A stretch of DNA of 64,000 nt from Photobacterium piscicola (lineage in GTDB: Bacteria; Pseudomonadota; Gammaproteobacteria; Enterobacterales; Vibrionaceae): assembly GCF_900166965.1 (NCBI RefSeq), contig NZ_FUZI01000001.1, forward strand, positions 930,001-994,000, given 5' to 3'. Shown here piece after piece: positions 36,938-44,980 of this stretch; within the stretch, counting starts at the first letter, position 1; the number at the start of each line of letters is the position of its first letter. The notes below the pieces were generated by a model. The model searched no databases. It saw nothing but the letters and a program-made list of their open reading frames with translations, and had not been told where the DNA came from. The translations under genes and the position numbers were made by a program.

Positions 36938-37276
36938 TTACAACTGTGCTAAGGTGCCATTATCAGATTGCATTCGTAGCCAATCACCGTCAGCTTTTAA
37001 TAATAGTAGCGTGCCATCTATATTGACTGACTTTTCAGTTAAGTGATTAAGTTGGTGGGTATTATTTCTAAATACACGCTTTAAATTTGTTCCTAAAAGC
37101 GTGTTCATATAATGTTGTAAAGCAGCGTCTTTTTGAAACACCACGGTGGTATTATCCGCTAATTGAATCTGTATTTGCTCAATATCAGTAACAACAACCT
37201 GCTGTTGTGCCAATTCAGAGGCAAGATCTAGATCATTAATACAACTCGTTGTAATAATCACTACAGTATTACTCAT
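36938..37276 (-). CDS. Hypothetical protein, about 112 residues
   Basis: No family recognised. The sequence alternates strands and turns (VVIITTSCIND, IQIQLADNTTVVFQ, LLLLKADGDWLRMQ). Two ATGs lie two codons apart; the second (37276) has an AGGAA site at proper spacing. It is convergent with the 107-residue gene. Confidence 0.62.
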   Translation of the reverse strand: MSNTVVIITTSCINDLDLASELAQQQVVVTDIEQIQIQLADNTTVVFQKDAALQHYMNTLLGTNLKRVFRNNTHQLNHLTEKSVNIDGTLLLLKADGDWLRMQSDNGTLAQL

Positions 37277-37527
37277 CGCCATTTCCTATTGAAGAGACAT
37301 CTATCGTTAACGATAAATTACACCCACCACTACAAAAATAACATAAGATCATTTTTATATTGCATAACCCTGTAGTACTCAAAAAATGCTCGCCACGAAC
37401 AAGTTACGTAATCAAATGTAGTAAAAACAACATCGGAACATCATAAAAGTGTCATCGTTATTTCCTACTCTGATGGCTAATTACACACTAACTATAAATA
37501 TAACAACAAAGAAAGAAGGAATTACAC

Positions 37528-38247
37528 TTGTCATTTACCACTCAGACGATAACCAATAACAACATAACGATGCCATCTTACCTTGCTATTTTTGACTTAG
37601 ATGAAACCCTTATTGCAGCAGACTCAGCCCGCCTATGGAGCCATTTCCTTGTTGAGAAAGGGCTAGCGCCTGTTACATTACTCACACATGAAGCCACCAT
37701 GATGATCGCCTATGCTAAAGGCACGCTAGATATGAACAGTTACATGACCACGACACTTGAACCACTAAAAGGGAAAAGTCCTAACGAGATAAAACAACTG
37801 GTTGATGACTTTATTCAAGACATTATTATACCAGCAATATATCCACAAGCACTTGATCGTATCGCATGGCATCGCAAACGAGGAGATCATATTTTGATTA
37901 TTTCTGCGACAGGCGAGCATCTGGTAAAACCAATAGCAACCGCCCTTGGTATTGATAATGTTATTGCAATTGAAATAGAACAAAATCAAGGGGTATATAC
38001 TGGAAAAACAACCGGAATATTAAGTTTTAAAGAAGGAAAAGTTGAACGTTTAAAGTTATGGTTACAACAACAAAAACACAGCTACAAAGGCAGTTATGGT
38101 TACAGTGATTCAATCAATGATTTACCATTACTTAGCTTGGTAAATAAGCCTTTTGCTGTTAATCCTGATCCAATATTAGCCATGCATGCTCAGATGCAAG
38201 AATGGACGATCATGGATTGGCGTCACGACAACAATATTCTTCGTTAA
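37528..38247 (+). CDS. HAD-IB family phosphatase (SerB/PSP-like)
   Basis: Phosphoserine-phosphatase-like hydrolase. Motif I is FDLDETLIAADSARLW, motif II ISATGEHLVKP, motif III GKVERLKLW, and motif IV GYSDSINDLPLLSL. The HAD-IB group acts on phosphoserine, phosphoethanolamine, CDP-diacylglycerol-derived lipids or similar. The TTG at 37528 has a good AAGGA site 7 bases before it. The ATG at 37570 fits the family start but has no ribosome site. I favour the TTG, giving 239 residues. Confidence 0.85.
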   Translation: MSFTTQTITNNNITMPSYLAIFDLDETLIAADSARLWSHFLVEKGLAPVTLLTHEATMMIAYAKGTLDMNSYMTTTLEPLKGKSPNEIKQLVDDFIQDIIIPAIYPQALDRIAWHRKRGDHILIISATGEHLVKPIATALGIDNVIAIEIEQNQGVYTGKTTGILSFKEGKVERLKLWLQQQKHSYKGSYGYSDSINDLPLLSLVNKPFAVNPDPILAMHAQMQEWTIMDWRHDNNILR

Positions 38248-38650
38248 CGGCGTTCTTCCCCTTTCGTTATATTAGCGCCCACCTTCTCAAAATAAGCAAC
38301 ACGATCACTATAAAAAACGCACAATAATGAGAGCCGATTGCTCATCAAACAATAAATAGTATCATTATGCTTGATAATACATTTATCAGTACCCATTTAC
38401 AGATAGTAACAAACTAAATTAAATTTCTTGTAGCAAACTATAGATGTAGTACAGCGAACGTAATACAGTATTCGCGCATTCTATTTCGATTTACAAATTA
38501 TGATGGTGTATTCATCACCTATTCAACATCGGTATGGGAATACTATAATTTGTGAATAATCTTATTTAGCAAGGCTGATGTTAGCGAAACGACCATCAAC
38601 CAAGCAACGGTACACCCTACCACTGACAGGGTATTGAGAAGGTAATTATA
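38248..38650. other. Intergenic region upstream of the DUF2076 gene
   Basis: About 400 AT-rich bases. The one structure seen is a small hairpin (ACCCT at 38613 and AGGGT at 38628) directly before the ribosome site of the next gene. No coding frame is convincing. Confidence 0.4.
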
Positions 38651-39436
38651 ATGACTCCACAAGAAAAAGAACTTATTCAAAGCGTTGCTGCTAAGCTTCA
38701 AAAAAGCCCTGAAAGCAAGAAAGATGCAGAAGCAGAGCAATTTATTAACACTGAAATTGGCGCACAGCCTGATGCTATCTACAAACTAACACAAGCGGTT
38801 CTTGTGCAAGAAATGGCATTAAAGCAATTAAAAGAAAAGAACGATTACCTAGAGAAAAACGCTGAATATTATAAAGAAGAATCAAACCGTGGCACCATGA
38901 GCCGTATGTTTGGTGGTTCTCGTCAAGCGCCTCCACAGCCTCCACAACCCCCTGTTCGCCAACCAAGTGCTTTTGGTGGTTTCATGCAAACAGCAGCGGG
39001 TGTCGCGGCGGGTATGGTTGCAGGCAGCGTGATCAGTAATATGTTGTTTGATGATAAGCCAGCTGAAACAGCAGCGGCAGATCCAGCACCAGCAGCTGAC
39101 GCGGCAACAGATACTTCAGCAACAGACACAGCACAGACGGATACAGCAGCTGACGCAACGACTGATCCACAAGCTGATAATGAAAGCTTCTTAAATGATG
39201 ACTCAAACAGCTTCGCTTCTGACTACACCGGTGGTTTTGGTGATGCAGGCTTTGGCGATAACAATGGCGGCTTTGGTGATTCAGGCTTCGGCGGTGATGA
39301 TAACGGCTTTGGTAACTCAGGTTTCGGTGACGACAGTGGTTTTGGCAACGACGACACCTTTGCTAACAATAGCGGTTTTGGTGATACCGACGGCGGCTTT
39401 GGCGGTGATTTTGGTGGCGACGACGACGATTTCTAA
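38651..39436 (+). CDS. DUF2076-family protein with Gly-Phe-Asp repeat tail
   Basis: The N-terminus (MTPQEKELIQSVAAKLQ and EQFINTEIGAQPDAIYKLTQAVL) matches DUF2076, a periplasmic-ligand-binding-like family of unknown role. A proline/glutamine linker, a glycine-rich hydrophobic segment (about residues 112-132), and an Ala/Asp/Thr-rich stretch follow. The last 65 residues are acidic imperfect repeats of the form GFGD-x-GFG. The protein is 261 residues long. It is a stand-alone gene with a GAGAAGG ribosome site and its own terminator. Confidence 0.82.
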   Translation: MTPQEKELIQSVAAKLQKSPESKKDAEAEQFINTEIGAQPDAIYKLTQAVLVQEMALKQLKEKNDYLEKNAEYYKEESNRGTMSRMFGGSRQAPPQPPQPPVRQPSAFGGFMQTAAGVAAGMVAGSVISNMLFDDKPAETAAADPAPAADAATDTSATDTAQTDTAADATTDPQADNESFLNDDSNSFASDYTGGFGDAGFGDNNGGFGDSGFGGDDNGFGNSGFGDDSGFGNDDTFANNSGFGDTDGGFGGDFGGDDDDF

Positions 39437-39458
39437 TCGCTTTGTCCTGACCTACAAT

Positions 39459-39486
39459 AAAGAGCGCTTATGCGCTCTTTGTTTAT
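39459..39486 (+). terminator. Intrinsic terminator of the DUF2076 gene
   Basis: AAAGAGCGC and GCGCTCTTT arms around TTAT, followed by GTTTATT. Confidence 0.85.
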
Positions 39487-39588
39487 TATATAAGCCAGCT
39501 CTCAATCTCTCGCCATGCTTATTTCACCACCCTTCTGCTGCAAGCATTACCTCAGTATCCTGACACCAGCTTACAAAAAATATTGCGT

Positions 39589-40065
39589 TTATTTTAAAAT
39601 TTCCATCGTAACGTTTAATACGCCAGTGCGAGGATTACCAATGGCTTTAAATGCAGAACTTGATAAATCAATCATACGCCCACGAATAAAAGGCCCACGA
39701 TCATTAATAGTAACAATCACACTTTTATGATTACTGGTGTTGGTTACTTTTACTCTTGTACCAAAAGGCAATGTACGGTGGGCAGCGGTAAGCTTACCTT
39801 GATCAAAAATTTGTCCACTCGCTGTCTTTCGCCCTTGAAACATATTGGCATAAAAAGACGCTTTGCCATAAATCACCTTTGATGAAGATGTTGGTGCTGA
39901 TATTTGTGTAACCTCTTTCTTATACTCAACAGGTTTTACGATCAACACTGGTCGTTGTGGTTCAACTTTTGCTGTTTTATCAGGTATATCTGATGTTGCA
40001 CACCCAGACACTATAATCAAAAGAACCGAACTTAAACCCCAATTTCGTATCATAGACCTATTCAT
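39589..40065 (-). CDS. rlpA: RlpA-like septal-ring lipoprotein / lytic transglycosylase
   Basis: Outer-membrane lipoprotein with a double-psi beta-barrel. RlpA of Pseudomonas cleaves naked glycan strands at the septum. The lipobox is VSGC (Cys about 22). The barrel carries GKASFYANMFQGRKTASG, then AAHRTLPFGTRVKVTN and NDRGPF, with the usual catalytic Asp and His region. It ends after the barrel and lacks a SPOR domain, so septal targeting would differ from the long form. The ATG at 40065 sits behind GGAGG; an upstream in-frame ATG (40080) is not favoured. Confidence 0.88.
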   Translation of the reverse strand: MNRSMIRNWGLSSVLLIIVSGCATSDIPDKTAKVEPQRPVLIVKPVEYKKEVTQISAPTSSSKVIYGKASFYANMFQGRKTASGQIFDQGKLTAAHRTLPFGTRVKVTNTSNHKSVIVTINDRGPFIRGRMIDLSSSAFKAIGNPRTGVLNVTMEILK

Positions 40066-40191
40066 ACTAATGACCTCCACCGAACATTATGATTCAGCTG
40101 TTTAGTTATACATCAATATAAAACAGCTAGTGCTTACTAAATTCTATCACCAAATGTACGTAAAAATGGAACGAATTAAAATTTACGATTT

Positions 40192-40230
40192 TTAAATAAA
40201 AAAAACCGACATTATTAATAATGTCGGTTA
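40192..40230 (-). terminator. Minus-strand intrinsic terminator
   Basis: A perfect 26-base palindrome (AACCGACATTATT and its complement, 40204-40229) followed on the minus strand by a run of U's. On the plus strand only ACAAAAAGG follows. It ends a minus-strand transcript from the 40230-40560 interval. Confidence 0.8.
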
Positions 40231-40397
40231 CAAAAAGGAAATAATAAAACATACTGTTCTCGCACCATCTTTTATTTCTACGTCCATTGTAAAAATAAGC
40301 AATGACAATATATACAGAGCAAGCTGCATGCCAACGTCTATTTTTTAGTGATATAAATAAAATAGCCACTAATAATATCCATTACCGCCATTGTCAT
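40228..40397 (-). pseudogene. Possible frameshifted small membrane-protein gene
   Basis: A minus-strand ATG at 40397, behind AAGGA, starts MTMAVMDIISGYFIYITKK and stops at a TAG just after six A's (40341-40346). Adding one A would carry the frame on through IDVGMQLALYILSLLIF and DVEIKDGARTVCFIISFL to a TAA at 40230, which touches the terminator. The joined 56-residue product would be a small membrane protein. No family is recognised, so this may be chance, decay, or a miscalled base. Confidence 0.35.
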
Positions 40398-40566
40398 AAT
40401 ATTAATATCCTTTATACGAATATAATTTATATATAACCGTGCAAAATGCATTGCATAACTCTGTGCATTATTGAAACAAGGTAAATATAAATTACGTAAC
40501 TTTACCCTAGTCGCGCACCACAAAGCCCTTTAAAATGCCCGTTTTCAATCAATACAGATATATTTT

Positions 40567-40920
40567 ATGTTTAAGTTATTAACGTCAATACCACCATTGG
40601 TCGCATTATCAATTGCCATCATTTTTGAAGTCATTGCCACTTCGTTTATACCCAAAGCAGAGCAATTTACAAAACTGGTACCCAGTGTGATTATTATTAC
40701 AGGTTACGCGATTGCGTTTTTCTTATTATCTGTCACCGTAAAAACCATGCCAGTGGGAATTGTATATGCAATCTGGAGTGGTTCAGGCATTGTTCTGGTC
40801 GCAACCATTAGCTATTTTGCTTATGGTCAACGCTTAGACTTACCCGCTATTATTGGTATTGGATTAATTATTGCGGGTGTATTAGTGGTTAACCTTTTAT
40901 CAAAAACTGTTTCGCATTAA
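40567..40920 (+). CDS. SMR-family multidrug efflux protein (EmrE/QacE-like)
   Basis: Small proton-coupled exporter of quaternary ammonium or similar cations, working as a dimer. Four membrane helices in 117 residues. The essential first-helix glutamate is in IAIIFEVIATSFIPKAEQF, and the family signature is GIVYAIWSGSGIVLV. Members include EmrE-type drug pumps and Gdx-type guanidinium exporters; the lysine in FIPKAEQF does not settle which. No riboswitch of the guanidine type was seen upstream. A terminator follows. Confidence 0.9.
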   Translation: MFKLLTSIPPLVALSIAIIFEVIATSFIPKAEQFTKLVPSVIIITGYAIAFFLLSVTVKTMPVGIVYAIWSGSGIVLVATISYFAYGQRLDLPAIIGIGLIIAGVLVVNLLSKTVSH

Positions 40921-40961
40921 CCCTCTCAATTAAACCTTTATCGTTGTTTTCATTTAAAGCT

Positions 40962-40996
40962 AAACAGGAGAAGCCTTAACTTCTCCTCTGTTTTTA
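40962..40996 (+). terminator. Intrinsic terminator of the SMR gene
   Basis: AAACAGGAGAAG pairs with CTTCTCCTCTGTTT (one bulge) around a 6-base loop, with a T-run. Confidence 0.8.
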
Positions 40997-41029
40997 ACAC
41001 CAATACAGCAACCACCAACACCGCGGTAA

Positions 41030-41650
41030 TTAATACCCAATAGAAGCAATAAAATTATGTAGCCAGTGCTGCCCTAGTGGCGTAAATACAATAATAAAAA
41101 CACTGATATTAATAAAAATTGTTAGCCATAAAATAGCTTTAAACGGTTGTTTTTGTGATTTATGCCGCAGGATTTTCTGCGCCCATAACGCACCAGGCCA
41201 ACCACCAGCTAATGCTAATAAATGCAAGCTCGCTTCTTTGGTTCGCCATGCCTCTTTGCGTGCAGCTCGTTTATCATGGGCATACACAGCAAAAGTCACA
41301 ATACTTAAACAGACATAACCAATTAATACCCAATACGGGCACTGAAATAACCATACACACAGGCTAACCAATCCAAGGAACAACACACTGAATCCTTGGG
41401 CCTTACTCATTGGAGCCGTATATTTATCTAACCCAGAATGAGGCTTAACAAATTCAACAGCTTGTGCAGCTTGCTTACCTTTATTATCCCTACCCAATTG
41501 ATAATGTACACTTTCATTCACTCTAGGGTGGCTTTGGCGATCCACTAGTGCGCTGATATGAAAAAACACATTCTCACCACCCGTTTGAGGTTGAATAAAG
41601 CCAAAGCCTTTTTGATGATTCCATTGCACAACCGTGCCTTTATATTTCAT
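41030..41650 (-). CDS. Cold-shock-domain / DUF1294 membrane fusion protein
   Basis: N-terminal cold-shock domain (about residues 1-65) with RNP-like motifs KGFGFIQP and VFFHISAL, so it probably binds single-stranded nucleic acid. The C-terminal half has membrane helices and the DUF1294 pattern (AVYAHDKRAARKEAWRT, then LHLLALAGGWPGALWAQ). This CSD-DUF1294 fusion is recurrent in Gammaproteobacteria but its role is not established. It is a lone gene of 206 residues. Confidence 0.87.
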   Translation of the reverse strand: MKYKGTVVQWNHQKGFGFIQPQTGGENVFFHISALVDRQSHPRVNESVHYQLGRDNKGKQAAQAVEFVKPHSGLDKYTAPMSKAQGFSVLFLGLVSLCVWLFQCPYWVLIGYVCLSIVTFAVYAHDKRAARKEAWRTKEASLHLLALAGGWPGALWAQKILRHKSQKQPFKAILWLTIFINISVFIIVFTPLGQHWLHNFIASIGY

Positions 41651-41996
41651 GCTTTACCTATTGTTTTACACTGTAAACAGAACGAAGATTAATTAACGAT
41701 GAATAATAGATAACACCATGAATTACTGATGCTTTATTATAACAATTATCAATGAATACTTTGTTTAATAACGGCTATAACGACATTACACTGCCGTAAA
41801 CCTTTTTTTGCTATCAAGTTAATACTTTCATCATTAAAAATATCACAATTGTTGAGTGCAATTAAAGTAATGCATACAATAGCAACACACCCTCTTCCAT
41901 TATTGTTATTAAAATAATTGTCGTAACCACGGCTTAATATTCATCTATACATCTCGTTAATTTGCTTATTGCGCCTTTCATCAAATTAGGTGAACC
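41651..41996. other. Divergent intergenic region
   Basis: About 345 AT-rich bases between the CSD-DUF1294 gene and the ABC exporter gene. No gene or clear structure is seen. Confidence 0.45.
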
Positions 41997-43850
41997 ATGT
42001 TTAAACGCTTTGAAAATTTCACGGAAGCATTTCCCAAACAAGACCCAGAGCAACCACCACAAGGTATTATTGCTTTTTGTCGTTACTATAGCCGAGGCTT
42101 TGAAAAGCCATTGCTTATAATGGCAATCCTTAGTGCAACTGTTGCTATTCTCGAAGTTGTGTTATTCGGTTTCATGGGAAAACTGGTTGATTGGCTGACA
42201 GAAAGTGATCCACATACTTTTCTGGCTCAAAATGGTACGAGTCTGTTTTGGTTAGGGTTGGTTATTTTGGTCTTAATGCCAACACTGGTATTAATTTCAT
42301 CGTTAATTACCCATCAATCATTATTGGGCAACTATCCGATGTCAATTCGATGGTTAGCACACCGTTACTTGCTCAAGCAAAGTGTGTCGTTCTATCAAGA
42401 TGATTTTGCTGGTCGTATCGCGACCAAGGTTATGCAAACCTCACTTGCGGTGCGTGAAACAGTAATGAAAACCGCTGACGTATTTGTCTATGTCTCGGTA
42501 TATTTTACGTCATCGTTAGTCATTCTAGCCCAAGCTGACTGGCTATTAATGCTACCAATGTTATTTTGGTTAGCCGCTTATGTGTGTATTCAACTTTATT
42601 TTGTACCTAAACTTAAGCACATTGCAGCAGAACAAGCAGACGCACGTTCAACCATGACGGGCTCAATTGTGGACAGCTACACCAATATTTCCACAGTTAA
42701 ATTATTCTCTCACGATCAACGTGAAACCGAATATGCTGAAAAAGGCATGAAAGGCTTTTTAAGCACTGTTCATAAACAAATGCGGTTAGTAACAGGGTTT
42801 AACTTCTGTGTTCAATTAACTAACTATACCCTGCTGTTTGCCATTTCTGCGATCTCGATTTATTTATGGATGCACAGTGCAATTCAAGTGGGTGCGATCG
42901 CGATAGCTATCAGCCTTGCATTACGCATCAATGGTATGTCGATGTGGATCATGTGGGAAGTGGGCGCATTATTTGAAAACATAGGTACGGTTGTGGATGG
43001 CATGAAAACTTTATCAAAACCAATTGCGATTGAAGATGCCCCTGATGCAAAACCATTAGACGTCACTCAAGGTGGTATTGAATTTGATGATGTTAGCTTC
43101 CATTATGGCGAAAATAAAGGCGTGATCAGCCATCTTAACCTCAATATTAAACCCGGTGAAAAAGTGGGTTTAGTCGGGCGTTCTGGCGCAGGTAAATCAA
43201 CCTTAGTTAACCTATTATTGCGCTTCCATGATGTTGAAGGCGGACAGATACGTATTGATGGCAAAGACATTACCTCTGTCACTCAAAATTCGTTACGCTG
43301 TAACATTGGTATGGTTACCCAAGACACCTCATTACTGCATCGCTCCATTCGTGAAAACATACTCTATGGCGCCCCTGATGCTGGTGAAGAACGTTTATTA
43401 GCGGCAACACACCAAGCACATGCGCATGAGTTTATTGAAACGCTCACCGATTCTTTTGGTAATGTCGGCTATGATGCTCAAGTGGGTGAACGTGGCGTTA
43501 AACTTTCAGGAGGACAACGTCAGCGTATTGCTATTTCACGGGTCTTACTTAAAAACGCTCCGATATTGATTCTAGATGAAGCCACATCAGCATTAGATTC
43601 TGAAGTTGAAGCCGCAATTCAAGACAGTCTTAATAAATTGATGCAAGGTAAAACCGTCATAGCCATTGCCCACCGTTTATCGACCATTGCCGCGATGGAT
43701 CGTTTGATTATCCTTGATAAAGGCCAAATCATTGAGCAAGGCTCCCATGCTGAGTTATTACAGCAAAATGGAATTTATGCACAATTATGGGCGCATCAGA
43801 CGGGTGGGTTTATTGGCGAGCAAAATAAACCAATAAAAACAAAAACTTAG
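41997..43850 (+). CDS. ABC exporter, fused permease and ATPase (MsbA/MDR type)
   Basis: A half-transporter of 617 residues that should act as a homodimer. Six membrane helices (about residues 33-320) precede the ATPase with Walker A GRSGAGKST, Q-loop VTQDTS, signature LSGGQRQR, Walker B ILILDEATS and H-loop AIAHRLS. It is similar in build to YheI/YddA-like multidrug exporters; the substrate is unknown. It borders the prophage, and its last 50 bases plus trailing sequence are repeated 121 bp downstream. Confidence 0.92.
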   Translation: MFKRFENFTEAFPKQDPEQPPQGIIAFCRYYSRGFEKPLLIMAILSATVAILEVVLFGFMGKLVDWLTESDPHTFLAQNGTSLFWLGLVILVLMPTLVLISSLITHQSLLGNYPMSIRWLAHRYLLKQSVSFYQDDFAGRIATKVMQTSLAVRETVMKTADVFVYVSVYFTSSLVILAQADWLLMLPMLFWLAAYVCIQLYFVPKLKHIAAEQADARSTMTGSIVDSYTNISTVKLFSHDQRETEYAEKGMKGFLSTVHKQMRLVTGFNFCVQLTNYTLLFAISAISIYLWMHSAIQVGAIAIAISLALRINGMSMWIMWEVGALFENIGTVVDGMKTLSKPIAIEDAPDAKPLDVTQGGIEFDDVSFHYGENKGVISHLNLNIKPGEKVGLVGRSGAGKSTLVNLLLRFHDVEGGQIRIDGKDITSVTQNSLRCNIGMVTQDTSLLHRSIRENILYGAPDAGEERLLAATHQAHAHEFIETLTDSFGNVGYDAQVGERGVKLSGGQRQRIAISRVLLKNAPILILDEATSALDSEVEAAIQDSLNKLMQGKTVIAIAHRLSTIAAMDRLIILDKGQIIEQGSHAELLQQNGIYAQLWAHQTGGFIGEQNKPIKTKT

Positions 43851-43890
43851 ATCCAAAACACTTGTAAGTGGCGATAAAATGGCGATAAGT
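43803..43890 (+). repeat. Direct repeat copy 1 (3' end of the ABC exporter gene)
   Basis: Starts GGTGGGTTTATTGGCGAG inside the last codons of the exporter and runs past its stop. It matches 43924-44011 along its length with scattered substitutions. Confidence 0.85.
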
Positions 43891-43923
43891 TGATGATTTC
43901 ATTTAATAACCAAATACTAAACA

Positions 43924-44011
43924 GGTGGGTTTATTGGCGAGAAAAATAAACCAACAAAAACAAAACTTTAGACCCAAAAGGCTTGGGAATGGCGACAAGA
44001 TGGCTACAGTT
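43924..44011 (+). repeat. Direct repeat copy 2, beside the prophage
   Basis: A diverged copy of 43803-43890, offset by 121 bp and in the same orientation, including the GCGATAAAATGGCGATA-like trailing part (here GCGACAAGATGGCTACA). It could be a tandem duplication or an attachment-site scar. Confidence 0.85.
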
Positions 44012-44118
44012 AAATATTCATATAATTGATCTTATTTACTTCAGCTATCTTCTCTCCATCCCAAATCATTTCCAAAAGGTTGGATTGTATAACACCATAA
44101 ACAGGCTATCTTCTATCC

Positions 44119-44514
44119 CTATAGCTCACCTCTCAATGCATCAACGCGTCGTGCAACTTCATATAAATCACCAAACTTTCCTGATTCAATAATTTCCAAC
44201 GGTGAACGACCTGCAAAATAATCATTATTATTTTTCATCCCCATAAAATTACTGATATTGGCAGGATTACTAAATACAAGACGTAATGCTTGATGCATAT
44301 TTAATATATAACTGACACGTTCTAATTGATCATCACTTAACTTAATTGTTTCAGGCGTTGCTTTAAATTTATGGTATGACGATTTTGATAACTTTAAAAT
44401 ATTTTGGCTTTGTTGGTTTGTGCATCCCCATGACGATAGAATATTATCAGCAGCTTTAAATCCTATCCTTGATAATGCCTTTGTCTCAAAACCATTACGT
44501 TTTGCTAAACCCAT
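44119..44514 (-). CDS. Xre/MbcA/ParS-type (DUF2384) antitoxin-like protein, without a RES toxin
   Basis: The C-terminal part (ALRLVFSNPANISNFMGMKNN followed by FAGRSPLEIIESGKFGDLYEVARRVDAL) is the toxin-binding domain of Xre antitoxins of RES-Xre modules; a helical Xre-like DNA-binding part precedes. No RES-domain frame lies on either side. The frame can be opened at TTG 44595 (158 residues), but the first ATG (44514, 131 residues) is more usual. It sits at the prophage end, outside the late operon, a typical place for genes expressed in the lysogen. Confidence 0.72.
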   Translation of the reverse strand: MGLAKRNGFETKALSRIGFKAADNILSSWGCTNQQSQNILKLSKSSYHKFKATPETIKLSDDQLERVSYILNMHQALRLVFSNPANISNFMGMKNNNDYFAGRSPLEIIESGKFGDLYEVARRVDALRGEL

Positions 44515-44664
44515 AATAAAATTCTCGGTTGACGTATATTTAAATTTAGTCGGTTTAATATCACTATAATTTAATACACCTTTTTGCAAAAACAAATCGC
44601 CCTAAAAAAGATACTAGTCCTTGTTCTATAAGGATTATCTATTTTACACCCTGATCCTTATTCG

Positions 44665-44754
44665 TGATCAACGTGATCATTAAATCTCACGTAAAACATA
44701 ACTAATCATTATTAATCAATTAGTTATGTTTTTACATGATCATTGACGTGATCA
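44665..44754. promoter_or_regulatory. Hairpin flanked by four TGATCA palindromes
   Basis: TGATCA occurs at 44665, 44674, 44737 and 44749. Between the pairs lies a 14-bp inverted repeat, AAAACATAACTAAT and its complement (44693-44706 and 44719-44732), with a 12-base loop and T-runs on both strands. The hairpin would work as a bidirectional terminator; the paired TGATCA sites look like protein-binding half-sites. The nearest genes are the antitoxin-like gene and the phage late end. Confidence 0.6.
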
Positions 44755-44888
44755 TGATTTTTGCAATTCTTTGCATTTTTTTTCATTCTTCGCAATTTTG
44801 ATTTTTCCCTTAAAGCCAGTATTGACGCGGGTTTAAGGGCTATTTTTACTGAAATAAAATTGAAAAAATTTCAAAAAAATACACATAA

Positions 44889-44928
44889 CGCGGAGGTGGG
44901 ATGAGTGCGGATTCCGTGGGCTAGGCGC
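44889..44928. other. GC-rich island, candidate phage cos site
   Basis: A 40-base GC-rich block in an AT-rich spacer. GCGGAGGTGGGATGAGTGC (44890-44908) resembles in layout the 19-base P2 cos overhang GGCGAGGCGGGGAAAGCAC (about 11 of 19 positions by eye). In the HP1 map, cos follows the late genes, which is where this block lies. Not proven. Confidence 0.35.
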
Positions 44929-44940
44929 TATTTTTCGTGA

Positions 44941-44970
44941 CAAAAAAAACCACTCAATATTGAGTGGCTT
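44941..44970 (-). terminator. Intrinsic terminator at the end of the phage late region
   Basis: CCACTCAATATTGAGTGG is a perfect 18-base palindrome, followed on the minus strand by eight U's, 13 bases after the zinc-ribbon gene's stop. Confidence 0.93.
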
Positions 44971-44980
44971 GAATAATACT

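Larger units (their letters stand above)
44596..44980. other. Prophage end non-coding region
   Basis: About 385 bases holding the TGATCA/hairpin cluster, three imperfect copies of a TTTGCAATT-like motif (44759-44801), the GC-rich candidate cos island, and the terminator of the zinc-ribbon gene. No protein gene is convincing. Confidence 0.5.

Noticed and set aside
39220..39430. Repeats resembling a short CRISPR or satellite array
   Set aside because: They are codon-level Gly-Phe-Asp repeats within a reading frame; no unique spacers.
39195..39563. Plus-strand frame overlapping the DUF2076 repeat tail
   Set aside because: Shadow of the GFGD repeats in another frame, and it runs through the terminator.
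40127..40369. 80-residue minus-strand frame
   Set aside because: Reads through the perfect terminator palindrome; the alternative joined frame with a ribosome site fits better.
44901..44924. Seven-codon plus-strand frame (MSADSVG) behind GGAGG
   Set aside because: Too short, no matching downstream gene; the GC-rich block is better explained as a possible cos site.
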